A DNA stretch of 42,852 bases from assembly GCA_023091735.1 (NCBI GenBank), contig JALKBU010000399.1, forward strand, positions 1 to 42,852, read 5' to 3'. This document shows positions 27,932 to 37,495 of this stretch, one piece after another. Below the pieces are notes generated by a model that saw only the letters and a program-made list of their open reading frames with translations, searched no databases and was not told where the DNA came from. Position 1 is the first letter of the stretch. Every line of letters starts with the position of its first letter. The stretch is from Trichomonas tenax. Its lineage: Eukaryota; Parabasalia; Trichomonadida; Trichomonadidae. The position numbers and the translations under genes were made by a program.

Positions 27932-29223
27932 ATGCTTGAAGAAATGGGCGAACGACGCCAGATTCAAGCATTCAAGAAAGAAGAATCTCAAATTAATTTT
28001 GTGAGAGCATTCATATTCGTCCCAATTATTGGTATTTGCACTTCAATCCTTCGAAATCGAGTTCCAATTATCACGAGAGATGTTAATAGGATACAATTCT
28101 ACAAAGAATCATACAGAATTTATAATGGACATCTTGATGTCAATGTTAGTTATAATGATTCACAGTCAATTTCACCAATAAATACAACAAAATCTATCCG
28201 AAAACTTATTTATTCCGTCCACACCCTATGTGCCAAGACGATATGGCAAAGATAATTTAATATTCCGTAATGATTTCATCAGTAATACAAATCCGGCTTT
28301 AGATTTTGAACTTAAACTATACGAATTTCACAATTTATACATTAACACAGACGGGATAATGTTCAAAGGCAATCAGATATATCGTGGAGATTGCGAATCT
28401 CATCCAGATTTCTGTCATAAAATTAAATCAATTTCAGGTAAATATGGATTGACAAATTTAAACCAAGTACTTAATTTCGCTTCACAATTTGAAGATGAGC
28501 AAACATTGTTTTTGGTTTATATTCCATATTTACTCTTGATTCCTAAATCCATTTTGAAAAGCTGTACAATACTTGTCAAAGAATACGATTATTCACTTCC
28601 ATTTGCTTTGGAATATCTAAATATATCAAATAACAACATTATCACACTCAAAGATGATGAATTGATCTATGCAGAGAAAATATACAGTGTTTCACCAAAC
28701 AATTGTATTAGAATCAATTACAATCCACTAGCTTTATTGCGTGGTAAAGTGTATAGACATTTGGAATTAGATGAACACAGTGCAAACAGATTTTATTTAT
28801 GCCTCAAAGATGAACGTGGGCGAGGATACGACACAATTCGATTTCTTGAGGATTGTCAACGTTAAGTATGAGACCTCATGGGAATTATTTGTTCCGGAAA
28901 GAACATTTGCAAAGATGGTTACGAAATTCAATAAGTGCTTGGTATTTTTAAGCATTACTTCTGGATTAATTTCATGGACAATATTCATGCCAAAACGCGG
29001 AACAGTTATAGAAATACCTCTTAACAATTCTTCCTACGTTTTCTCTATCTTGCAAACAGTGTGTGGAGCAACTTATAGAAGAGTTGTATTTCCATCCAAT
29101 GTAAGAATAGTGGATGCTGGATCACTGTTCATTAATTGGGAACTCGTTATGGTAACCGTGCTTACTTCATCGAGATCCTTGGCATTTATGAGAACCACAA
29201 AGCCTATTAATATTAATTTTTAG
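27932..29223 (+). pseudogene. Decayed GT61-like (DUF563) glycosyltransferase
   Basis: Three consecutive frames together resemble a trichomonad GT61/DUF563-type enzyme. Frame A (27932-28255) starts with ATG and has a short cytosolic segment and a signal-anchor-like stretch (FIFVPIIGICTSIL). Frame B (to 28865) includes PYVPRRYGKD and the middle domain (LLLIPKSILKSCTIL, LKDDELIYAEKIY). Frame C (to 29223) includes the C-terminal block FMPKRGTVIEI, equivalent to FxxxGxxxxEV in the GT61 gene at 40-41 kb. Two frame changes are needed, near 28200 and near 28840-28870. The HW catalytic motif present in the intact paralogue (YGHWFMDY) is replaced by TLFLVY, so the loss is not just a sequencing slip. 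It was probably a Golgi type II membrane protein. Confidence 0.7.
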
Positions 29224-29383
29224 ATTTAGTTGGTTATCACTCTGAAAGATATCAAAATGATCACTCTTGTTTGTTTTATAGATGTAAATATTATATTCTA
29301 TTTGAAGAATTTCAAGCACAAAGATGGAAAACTATATTCACATAATATAACAAACATTTATTCTTTTTGAAAAAATATAACTA

Positions 29384-30103
29384 TTAAGATTTCTTCAGAG
29401 ACCAAAGTGTTTCAAGATCATCAATTGCTGAACGAATGAGACGCAAAATACTAGTAAGGGTTTGATGACATTGTGAAGCAACAATGGAATGTTCAATCAT
29501 GTAATTTTGATTGTTAATTTTGATAACACTCTTAGGGGAATAGTTAAATGGTGTTGAGTGGACATGCATTTCACGTAGAGGTTCTGTTGTTGGTTGCATC
29601 ATGTAAATTGTAACGTAGAATGAATCACGGAAAGGAAAAACGCTGATAAATATATTATCAGGTGGTGATGGTTCAATGGCCTTCGTCCAATCTGGAGTGA
29701 TTTCCGAATTTGTGAGATTATCACGAACAGTGAGAATTTTTTCGCATTGAAGTAAGTCTCTATATGCATCTTTTGCAAGATGCTCAGTCAGCATCGATGG
29801 GTGTTCCTTAAGATATCTCATTTTTGGAATGAGTGGCGAGATAAGAGATAAAATTGAGTGAAACTCTGTGACTGGGTAACTGCTAATCTTATAAGACACT
29901 TCTCCACCAACTTGAGAGTTCAATGTTGTATAAATTGATACCAAGTCGTACAGATCTTGTTCGATTTTAATTCTAGCACTCACTTTTCCGTTTGAAGAAT
30001 TGATCTCAACGAGCATTTCCTTCTTTAGGACGTTTTCTATTGTCATTAGGCTGTCAACAAGCCTGCTCAGTTCAGGCAGTGAATTCATATGGTGATCGTT
30101 CAT
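29384..30103 (-). CDS. Probable Rogdi/Rav2-like protein
   Basis: A 239-residue protein with a tentative match to Rogdi, called Rav2 in yeast. It is a subunit of the RAVE complex, which controls reversible assembly of the V-ATPase. The N-terminal half is helical (LSRLVDSLMTIENVLKKEM, then FHSILSLISPLIPKMRYL). Next is the family-like PPDNIFISVFPFRDSFYVTIY (compare P-S-D-L-L-V-N-V-Y-I in human ROGDI). A later beta segment, VIKINNQNYMIEH, leads to a last helix, SILRLIRSAIDDLETLW, again in the expected order. It has no membrane segment or Cys motif. The similarity is by pattern and order, and low, so this needs a profile search. The start is the first ATG. The 16-mer shared with CDC50 is 112 bp upstream. 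Confidence 0.45.
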   Translation of the reverse strand: MNDHHMNSLPELSRLVDSLMTIENVLKKEMLVEINSSNGKVSARIKIEQDLYDLVSIYTTLNSQVGGEVSYKISSYPVTEFHSILSLISPLIPKMRYLKEHPSMLTEHLAKDAYRDLLQCEKILTVRDNLTNSEITPDWTKAIEPSPPDNIFISVFPFRDSFYVTIYMMQPTTEPLREMHVHSTPFNYSPKSVIKINNQNYMIEHSIVASQCHQTLTSILRLIRSAIDDLETLWSLKKS

Positions 30104-30214
30104 TTTATTTTGATTTTGACAACATTATATTTACGTGACGAAACTATTCAAATATATAACCTTATTATCATTTACATGTCTAATCATTCTTCAAGAATTC
30201 AAGTATGGCTTATA

Positions 30215-30230
30215 AAAATATAACGCAAAT
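30215..30230 (-). promoter_or_regulatory. Candidate upstream element ATTTGCGTTATATTTT (Rogdi-like gene)
   Basis: This is the second copy of the 16-mer described at 27442. It lies 112 bp from the Rogdi-like start codon and about 46 bp beyond the stop codon of the adenosine-kinase-family gene. It could therefore also lie within that gene's 3' flank. TGTAAA on the minus strand (TTTACA at 30171-30176) lies between it and the start. Confidence 0.4.
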
Positions 30231-30275
30231 AGCTTATGCTCAGACAACTGAGTGTATTTCCGTATAAAAATGCAT

Positions 30276-30767
30276 TTACTTGCATTTATAACCGATCATA
30301 CGGAGGAAGTCCTTTCTATCTTGTGTTTCTTTCTCTCCCTCGACGCCCTTTGGAGCGAAGCCGTCGATGACACTGCAAACACCGCGGCCCTGGCTTGTCT
30401 TAGCGACAATAACCTGGAGTGGATTTGCTGTGGCACAGTAAAGGTTGACAATCTCTGGGACTGTGCGGAGGGCGTGTAAAACGTTGATTGGGAAGGCGTT
30501 CTTCATGAACAAAATGAAGGAGTGTCCGCAGCCGATCTTCTCAGCATTCTTAACTGCCAAAGCGATGAGCTCATCATCGTTACCAGCCTTGCGGATCAAG
30601 CATGGTCCAGATGCCTCGCAGAAGGCAACACCGAACTTAATTCCCATAGCGCTAGAGATAATGCACTCGTAGATATCCTCGACTGTCTTGATGAAGTGAG
30701 ACTGACCGAAGATAAGGTTGAGCTCGTTCGGATTTTCGACTTGGACGACTTCGAATTCGATAGACAT
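30276..30767 (-). CDS. Adenosine-specific kinase family protein (DUF355)
   Basis: This 163-residue protein is a clear full-length member of the 'adenosine specific kinase' family (DUF355), known mainly from archaea and bacteria; an archaeal member has been described as phosphorylating adenosine. Conserved blocks are present in order: KFGVAFCEASGPCLIRKAGND (25% in), CGHSFILFMKNAFPINVLHA, VPEIVNLYCATANPLQVIVA, GRGVCSVIDGFAPKGVE, and the terminal RKDFLRMIGYK. The frame is complete, from ATG at 30765-30767. There is no targeting signal. C-ending codons match the high-expression host genes (NMT, Sec61, CFAP61), so the gene is well adapted to this genome. Trichomonads depend on purine salvage, which gives a plausible role. 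Eukaryotic occurrence is unusual; see findings. Confidence 0.9.
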   Translation of the reverse strand: MSIEFEVVQVENPNELNLIFGQSHFIKTVEDIYECIISSAMGIKFGVAFCEASGPCLIRKAGNDDELIALAVKNAEKIGCGHSFILFMKNAFPINVLHALRTVPEIVNLYCATANPLQVIVAKTSQGRGVCSVIDGFAPKGVEGEKETQDRKDFLRMIGYKCK

Positions 30768-30884
30768 GAAATTGGCACTTTTATTATAGATAACATCACT
30801 ATTGAGGGGCTAAATCGAATATTACAGGAACGTGTCAAAATAATAAAAAGGAGATGAAAGAATACCAAAATAATTAAATTTTAA

Positions 30885-32711
30885 TTACAATGAAGAGCGT
30901 TTTGCTGCTCGTTTAGGTCCGTACATTCTGTTGATAATTCCTTCCAATGTTGAAGGCTGAACAGCTGTGTATTTCTCTGGATGATTAGCAAATCCAGAGT
31001 CGTGCCATCGCATATAAAATGTTTCGAATTTCGAGTGTGTTTTAGAAATCGCTTCGTTCATGATTGGTTCCATAAGCTTTGTATTTTTGAGACAATAGGC
31101 ATTATGTTTCTGCTGAATCTCAAGAACAGCTTCCTTGAAGTTCTTGAACTTAGATTTAAGAATAGATTTCTGTTGTGGAGTTAGTTTTTGACCTTTCTTA
31201 ACACCATCAAATGCATTGTTATATGATAGAATTGCGAAAGCCTTATTCCAAGTTTCATTCATATACAGCTTCTGTGCATCCTGAATTGCGCTTTCCAGCA
31301 TCTGCTTGAACTCTGCTGGAACAATCGCTGAAAATTCAGGCTTTGATTCGATACTAATATAACCGTAATGTGCATTGTTCATCAAAAAAAGTTGTCTTAA
31401 AACAATATCTTGATAATGTGTTGCTTTTTCACGAACGTTCTTATCTAAAACATCCAAGACTTGCGGAACATACTGATCTAAGCTTAATCCACCAACTTGC
31501 GACAAACCAGTCTTATAGTTGACTAACTGTGACAAGAACATGATGGTATTGGAGACCAATGCAGTGACAGAGCCGCTCGGAGGTATTGAGTTTGGATCAT
31601 GATGCTCAACAGCAATTTTGTACTGGCCGAGGACTCTTTCTATAGATATGTGAAAACTGTGAGACAGTTGTGCGAGTTGTACAGCATAACTCGAGAAATC
31701 TTCTTCGTTCACTAAAGAATCCAGCACATCGGCGATTGTTCCGACCAAATCAATCTCAAACAAAATATCAATATGTGCTTGAACGTTCGCTTGCAGAGCA
31801 TCAATAATCTTAATGAACAAACCGAAGCAGGATGAGAAAGAAAGATTGAACGGTGTTATGTATTTGTCACCAAAAACTGCCAGCGCAAATGCTCTTTCTC
31901 GTTTATAGAAGAAACTGATGAGATGAGCAACGGTGTGAACTGGGTGGGAATGAGGTTGATATGTAGGTAGATCTAAAACATTCAGAGGACTTGGAAGAAC
32001 AACTCTCTTCTTAGCTTCAGCACCAATGGCTCCAAGACTGTCATCAATGGCTTTCTGACGCGCTTTGTAGTAAATAGTGATATGATCTTCACATCTTGCC
32101 ATATCTAGTGCTGAAGCCATTCTATTCATCTTCTTGAGAATATCTGCTGGAACAGGATAGATAGGACTGTTGTATAATGGATCTGTAATCACAAATTTTC
32201 CGTTTTCGAATGCAAAATTGGTCATAACGATGAGTGTGGCTGATCTATTGGCCAAATCACTGAAGTACCTCAGTACCTGTTTCTTTGCGTCCTCAAGCAA
32301 AGCACTTAAAGTCTGTCTTTCGTCATTAGCATCTTGGAATTGGAATCTGTTCAAATAAGAGCGCGATTCCAATGCAGTATTCATAGCATTCATGTAGTTT
32401 TCAAAGTTCTCCTCGATCGAAGTTTGGAATATCGGCTGTAATCTTTTTGACGTATTTAATTGATTTTGTATTTCTTCGATGTAACTTCGCACCTTCACTA
32501 TATTTTTGTATACATTTTGTTGCTGATTCATTTTATTGTATAATTCAGTTAAACTGATTTCTTGTGTTGCAAAATTTGTTATAAATTTCTGTATTGTCGA
32601 TTCTAAATGCGTCAATTGCGTCGTTGAAGTGTCGAAGGCTTTCTCAATTATTCGAAGTTGTTCTTCTGGATCTGATTTCTTCTCGTGTTCATCCATTTTA
32701 AAAAGTGCCAT
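30885..32711 (-). CDS. EXO70: Exocyst complex component Exo70
   Basis: A 608-residue, almost wholly helical protein with the Exo70 family layout. The N-terminal coiled coil (about 10-110) leads into stacked helical bundles. The C-terminal block is diagnostic: KFETFYMRWHDSGFANHPEKY followed by TLEGIINRMYGPK, corresponding to the family 'F-Y-x-R-W/Y ... N-P-E-K-Y ... L-x-x-x-I-x-x-L/M-F/Y'. Exo70 binds PI(4,5)P2 through basic residues at this end and tethers secretory vesicles to the plasma membrane; the last residues (KRAAKRSSL) are basic. Length is normal for the family. Start ATG at 32709-32711. The stop TAA is followed by TTAAAA. It sits 117 bp upstream of the adenosine-kinase-family gene, on the same strand. 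Confidence 0.88.
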   Translation of the reverse strand: MALFKMDEHEKKSDPEEQLRIIEKAFDTSTTQLTHLESTIQKFITNFATQEISLTELYNKMNQQQNVYKNIVKVRSYIEEIQNQLNTSKRLQPIFQTSIEENFENYMNAMNTALESRSYLNRFQFQDANDERQTLSALLEDAKKQVLRYFSDLANRSATLIVMTNFAFENGKFVITDPLYNSPIYPVPADILKKMNRMASALDMARCEDHITIYYKARQKAIDDSLGAIGAEAKKRVVLPSPLNVLDLPTYQPHSHPVHTVAHLISFFYKRERAFALAVFGDKYITPFNLSFSSCFGLFIKIIDALQANVQAHIDILFEIDLVGTIADVLDSLVNEEDFSSYAVQLAQLSHSFHISIERVLGQYKIAVEHHDPNSIPPSGSVTALVSNTIMFLSQLVNYKTGLSQVGGLSLDQYVPQVLDVLDKNVREKATHYQDIVLRQLFLMNNAHYGYISIESKPEFSAIVPAEFKQMLESAIQDAQKLYMNETWNKAFAILSYNNAFDGVKKGQKLTPQQKSILKSKFKNFKEAVLEIQQKHNAYCLKNTKLMEPIMNEAISKTHSKFETFYMRWHDSGFANHPEKYTAVQPSTLEGIINRMYGPKRAAKRSSL

Positions 32712-33139
32712 CCTGTTGTATTCTTAATAGATGCAAACATAGACTGTATATATGCTATTTCTTAATGAAATTTCATTTTCGAATGTCGTTTTTATTGATT
32801 TGACTTATTGGAAAGGATATCATTGATGTGTATCTTAAAATAGGATATTTTGATGATCCTGAAAGAGTAGTATATATTAAATCGAAAAAGCAAAAATATA
32901 ATTTATTATTTGTGATCTGAGTTTTTTAAGGCTATCATTTCGACATAATTTCGTAGTTATTTTATTCTCTTAATATTGGAGATATATGATTTGATAAAAA
33001 AATATTTTAGCTTTGACTCAATAATTATAATGACTGCCATGGGGTAATTTAGTTATTCAATGTTGCTTGATTTAAAACTTTGAATATTGTTTGAAAATTT
33101 TTTTATTAAAAAATATTTATTTTTGCAACAATAACAGAG
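32712..33139. other. Spacer between Exo70 start and a small gene
   Basis: This 428-bp spacer is AT-rich. It contains the Exo70 5' region, with no TGTAAA near the start, and the 3' flank of the small minus-strand gene. I see no gene, repeat or RNA here. Confidence 0.5.
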
Positions 33140-33532
33140 TTAAAACTGGAAAGAGAAAAACCTCTTAAGGCCTCTAGAGTTTGTAGACAATAATGAATCA
33201 ACTTCTTTAATTTCTTCAGCAGTAGCTTCATAACTGGCAGGGGGTTCCATAGCTTGGTTGCCTTGAGAATTTAAAAGGATAATTTTCAGTTTGACTTGTT
33301 TATATAAATTTAATAATTCATTATAATCCGAATTTTTGGATTCATCTCCCATTTCAGAGCCATCTTTCTTGTGGATACTCTGCATTGGCTGATACATACT
33401 TAGGATTTTTATTGAAGAATTCTGGGAACGGAAACTTTTTAGCATCGAGATTTGTGATTTTTGACTATCATTGAAATTTTCATTTTTTGATACAATACTT
33501 ATAGCAATGCAAATCCTTTCATAAAAAATCAT
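33140..33532 (-). CDS. Hypothetical protein (130 aa), uncertain
   Basis: I do not recognise this frame. It starts at an ATG (33530-33532) and encodes 130 residues, Ser/Asn/Lys-rich and probably disordered, beginning MIFYERICIAISIV. The central part includes SMYQPMQSIHKKDGSEMGDE, followed by a helical NELLNLYKQVKLKIILL and an acidic helix EATAEEIKEVDSLL. The short hydrophobic start is not long enough for a good membrane helix. It has no neighbour on the same strand close enough to suggest a joint role. Composition is protein-like, but expression or homology would be needed to be sure it is a gene. Confidence 0.35.
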   Translation of the reverse strand: MIFYERICIAISIVSKNENFNDSQKSQISMLKSFRSQNSSIKILSMYQPMQSIHKKDGSEMGDESKNSDYNELLNLYKQVKLKIILLNSQGNQAMEPPASYEATAEEIKEVDSLLSTNSRGLKRFFSFQF

Positions 33533-34028
33533 TTAATGAAAAAATATATAAATAAAAACAATGTCGAAATTCATGTAGTCTTCTTCGATATTTAGAAGTT
33601 TACTGATGATAGAACAATTCACCCTACTTTTTTCTTTTTGCTTATCTCATACACAACATAACAACGATGAACAATCGAGAGTGACAAGCGGCAAACATTT
33701 CTTCTAAAATCTGACAACTGTCAAATTCCTCTTTTGATGCAGATGGTAATGAACATAAAACTTGTTCCGCGATTGAAATCATGAATATTTATAACACGAT
33801 TAATATTAGCGAGCATATGTGTTACTGAATGTTATATATTTTAATTCCATATATTGTTTAAATGTTGAGTTTGACTCATGAGAATTGTTTGGACAAAAAG
33901 TGGATCCCTTCAATAAATTTACCAATAATTTGTAATCGTTTTAAAATAGCAAATCAGGAGACAACATCATTGTCAAAGTCAATAATTGTTTTCAAAAATA
34001 ATATTTTTCTTTATATTTTTTTTGATTG
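33533..34028. other. Divergent spacer before the HECT gene
   Basis: This 496-bp spacer separates the small minus-strand gene and the HECT ligase. Toward the HECT gene the order TTGTAATCG (about 33931) then CATTGTCAAAG (about 33968) resembles the TGTAA/TGTCA pairing seen elsewhere, with a T-rich tract before the ATG. Otherwise nothing is recognised. Confidence 0.45.
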
Positions 34029-37000
34029 ATGACCCGCCCATTTCAGCCAATTCCTATTGACAAGGAATGGGTGGTGACTATTGAGATACTAAAATCTGAA
34101 AGGCCTCAGGCAGCTTTGAGCAAAATATCGAATCAAATTCAATTGACTGATCCTCAGATTGCTCTTCGATTGCCTTTTGACGACATTTGTCAGAGGCTAG
34201 ACGAAATTTTAACACAATCGGCAACATATGATCTCATAGAATTAACCACCCAATGTTTATACAAAATTGCGGACGCTTTAGATAACGCTTTTGAGCTATA
34301 TTCGAAGACAAAAATCTTACAGACGATGTGTCAATTCATGCTAAAGAAAAAAAATCAGAAAATCATTGAAAATTGTCTTAGGACTTTTATAACAATTTCG
34401 AAAATGGCATCAGAAGGACTTTGTAAAACCATTGGAATAGATCCAATTATCAAAGTTATCAATACATGCAGTTTAATAGAACAAAAAGATGCATTTGTTG
34501 CTTTATCTTCGATGACTGATAAGTATGTAACAAGCCAAATGGCAGAACACTTACCAGAAATTGCTCAGTTCTTTACAGAGCATGATTTAAGGCTTGTTAC
34601 TCATGCGATTAAAACATTTAATAATATCGCTATGAAAGTCGATTCTTCGATGGTTCAAAACAAAGTTATCTCACAACTTGCCGTAAGTCTACTTGTTGTC
34701 ACAGATATTAATAACGTTTTAACTTTATTAACAGATTTATGCAAATTTATGGAAAATACGAGTTTGGTTCAATCACTTTTACTCAGTCCAATAAACTTTG
34801 ATGTAATTATTCTTCAAACCCAGACAAATTCGAGAGAAATGGATTTATATACAAAATTAATTGCATTAATTCATAGTGTATTGAAAAAAGTTGCCAAAAT
34901 GAGGATCAACAGATCAGTTGATGGCGTTGTTAACTTTATTCAGAAAGCATTTCCAGTCATTGTTGACGTTTTAACAAATCATCGCGGTGCAGCAAAAATG
35001 TCATTAGAATCGGTTAAATTCATTATGAAATTAAATCCAGAAACAGATATATCTCAATTATATGAAAGTTTTACAGGATATGCAATCGATAACGAAATAA
35101 TTAAAAATATCTTAGATATAGCAATCAATGTCACCAATCAAGTTACATTGGTCAAATCTCCAATCCCAAGTATACTTATTGGTGCCAAAAAGCGTTTAAC
35201 AAACGATCATGAAACAATCAAAAAGATTGATAATCTTCTTTCATCACTTGACAGTCGTGGATTGTTCACGCTGAAAGAAATTAAATCAATTGAATCATTC
35301 GACAAACTACACGAACTTCTAATAGAGCAAAACATGCCTTCATATAATTTTGTTAATATTGGTGGTATTGAAGCCGCCACAAAATTCTTATCAGAATATA
35401 GAGGTCCAATTAATGTCAGAGAAGAAGAGACACTTACCAAACTTGTTCAGGCAGCACACAGCGTTTTAGTTGGATTTCCTGTACAGCACGAAGAAGACAT
35501 TTTTGGTTCAGAAAGAAATGAAGAATTTGAAAAGAATTCTATAAGTATTGATATAGAAATGCCTCATGAACTCGGAATTGAAAAGTTTAGATGTGAGATC
35601 ACTATTGATTTCGCTGCAATTGAAGCTTACTATAATCAGAGAAAACTTAATTTCAGATTTGATATAATGAGGGCCGCTTTTGATCGCAATCAGACTATTA
35701 AAAATCATTTAAGCCTTCTAGATGAAACAATTCAATACTCCAAACTTTCTGTTCTAAATAGAGTTGCTAAAACTCCAGGATACAAATTCTGCTCATTCAA
35801 AATTGGTAACAAAGTCTTTTCAACAAGAGATAATCTTTTTCAATCAATTTGCAAGGTAGTTAAAGATCCATCAACGATTAAAGAGAAATGTCCGAAAATT
35901 CAAATCATTGAACAAGATGCTCCATCTGCTCCTTTCGATTTGTATTCAACCAAGAAAGTTCCACCTGCACTAATTCCAAGCCTTACATTATTAAGTGTAA
36001 TTCATAAGCTCAGTCCCGATATGAATTTAGTTTGCCAAGCATTTTCAGATCATATCTCATTAAATCTTGCGAGTATAGCAAATATCGTTGGAGGATTTAG
36101 CAACTCTGCCAGTATGATATATCACTATCCATATTTATTTGATCTCAAACACCGCATTCTTTTCTTTAAGGAATTAGCATTCGATCTCCCAACAAGTTTC
36201 TATTCAATGTATACAGAATTTATCAAGCCAGAAGCCCGTCGAAGTGACAAGTTTATCAAATATTTCTGCAGTGTTCAACGAGAAAATATTGCCACTGAAG
36301 GTGCAGAAATTCTCAAAGCTTTTGCCCCTTCGATGGGTGTTCTCGAAGTCAAGTTCAAAGGTGAGGCAGGAATGGGATATGGACCAACTCAAGAGTTTTT
36401 CACTCTATTTTCTCATGAGATGTGTAAAACTTCCAGAAGACTGTGGAGGAATTCAGGAAATAGTGGCGAATTCGCCTTCTCTGATAATGGCTTATATCCA
36501 GCTCCAACCGCTAATCCACAAGATTTGAGAGTTCTTGGTATTTTGTGTGCAAAGGCATTGCAAACTCGATTTATTTTAGATCTACCCTTTTCCAAGCATT
36601 TTATAAGGACATTAAGAGGCGAGAATGTCGCTGTTAAGGATGTCGATCCAATATTAGCTAATTCACTATCGATGCCAGAAGGATTAATTGGACTTGATTT
36701 CACATATCCTGGTATCTCAGATTTTCCACTCACTGTTAATGGACAAGATGTAGAAATTGATGAACATTGCGTTTATCAATATATTGATCGCATCAAATCA
36801 TATACATGCGGTGAATGGATGATTAATCTTTGTAAATCTTTTGTTGCTGGATTCAATGAAGTCATGCCATGGGAGCCCACTCTTCTTTTCAAGCCTGATG
36901 AATTAATACAGATATGGAGTGGCAACTACCAGAAAATTACAATTGAAGATCTGGTTAACAATGTGGAAGTTGGAACTGGTCACAAGAAAAATTCGCCTGT

Positions 37001-37295
37001 TATTATAAACTTCTTCCAGGTCATTGAAGAAATGTCGGAAAGCGACCAGAAGCTTTTAGTTAAATTTATAACAGGAACAGAGAAGTTGCCAATCGGAGGA
37101 CTTGCATCACTTCAACCAAAGCTTACTATTGCAGAAAGAATTGCAGATAAAGGTGCAAGCATTGATGAATGTCTTCCATCCGTCATGACTTGCTTCAACT
37201 ACTTCAAACTTCCTATGTATTCATCGAAGGAAATTCTAAGAGAAAGGCTGATGACTGCTATCAGAGATGGACAAGGATCCTTTGATTTAACATGA
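34029..37295 (+). CDS. HECT E3 ubiquitin ligase, UFD4/TRIP12/UPL3 type
   Basis: A 1088-residue ligase. The N-terminal half (about 30-360) is made of helical ARM-like repeats, as in TRIP12, UFD4 and plant UPL3, and binds substrates. Residues ~395-460 resemble the short element between the repeats and the HECT domain. The HECT domain fills about 740-1088: EVKFKGEAGMGYGPTQEFFT marks the N-lobe, and the C-lobe holds PIGGLASLQPKLTI followed by LPSVMTCFNYFKLP, with the catalytic cysteine near residue 1055. This Cys forms the thioester with ubiquitin. The family handles N-degron, ubiquitin-fusion and chromatin substrates. A TTG codon directly before the ATG is ignored. The stop is TGA, and TAAA follows about 10-15 bases on. 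The domain order and the intact Cys indicate an active enzyme. Confidence 0.92.
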   Translation: MTRPFQPIPIDKEWVVTIEILKSERPQAALSKISNQIQLTDPQIALRLPFDDICQRLDEILTQSATYDLIELTTQCLYKIADALDNAFELYSKTKILQTMCQFMLKKKNQKIIENCLRTFITISKMASEGLCKTIGIDPIIKVINTCSLIEQKDAFVALSSMTDKYVTSQMAEHLPEIAQFFTEHDLRLVTHAIKTFNNIAMKVDSSMVQNKVISQLAVSLLVVTDINNVLTLLTDLCKFMENTSLVQSLLLSPINFDVIILQTQTNSREMDLYTKLIALIHSVLKKVAKMRINRSVDGVVNFIQKAFPVIVDVLTNHRGAAKMSLESVKFIMKLNPETDISQLYESFTGYAIDNEIIKNILDIAINVTNQVTLVKSPIPSILIGAKKRLTNDHETIKKIDNLLSSLDSRGLFTLKEIKSIESFDKLHELLIEQNMPSYNFVNIGGIEAATKFLSEYRGPINVREEETLTKLVQAAHSVLVGFPVQHEEDIFGSERNEEFEKNSISIDIEMPHELGIEKFRCEITIDFAAIEAYYNQRKLNFRFDIMRAAFDRNQTIKNHLSLLDETIQYSKLSVLNRVAKTPGYKFCSFKIGNKVFSTRDNLFQSICKVVKDPSTIKEKCPKIQIIEQDAPSAPFDLYSTKKVPPALIPSLTLLSVIHKLSPDMNLVCQAFSDHISLNLASIANIVGGFSNSASMIYHYPYLFDLKHRILFFKELAFDLPTSFYSMYTEFIKPEARRSDKFIKYFCSVQRENIATEGAEILKAFAPSMGVLEVKFKGEAGMGYGPTQEFFTLFSHEMCKTSRRLWRNSGNSGEFAFSDNGLYPAPTANPQDLRVLGILCAKALQTRFILDLPFSKHFIRTLRGENVAVKDVDPILANSLSMPEGLIGLDFTYPGISDFPLTVNGQDVEIDEHCVYQYIDRIKSYTCGEWMINLCKSFVAGFNEVMPWEPTLLFKPDELIQIWSGNYQKITIEDLVNNVEVGTGHKKNSPVIINFFQVIEEMSESDQKLLVKFITGTEKLPIGGLASLQPKLTIAERIADKGASIDECLPSVMTCFNYFKLPMYSSKEILRERLMTAIRDGQGSFDLT

Positions 37296-37495
37296 TTTTT
37301 TTATATAAATATAAATGTTTTTTATTAATAAATCTATAATAATATTATATTCCGGTGCATCATGCGAATGGGCATTGATCAACAGATTACTGTTGTGAAG
37401 TCTATTCATCAAAATACATCCGAAGAAATGGATCCAAAATTTGGTGTTTTCCCCTATCAAAAAATTTACTAACGTCTTTGTTATTTTTTTTATAA

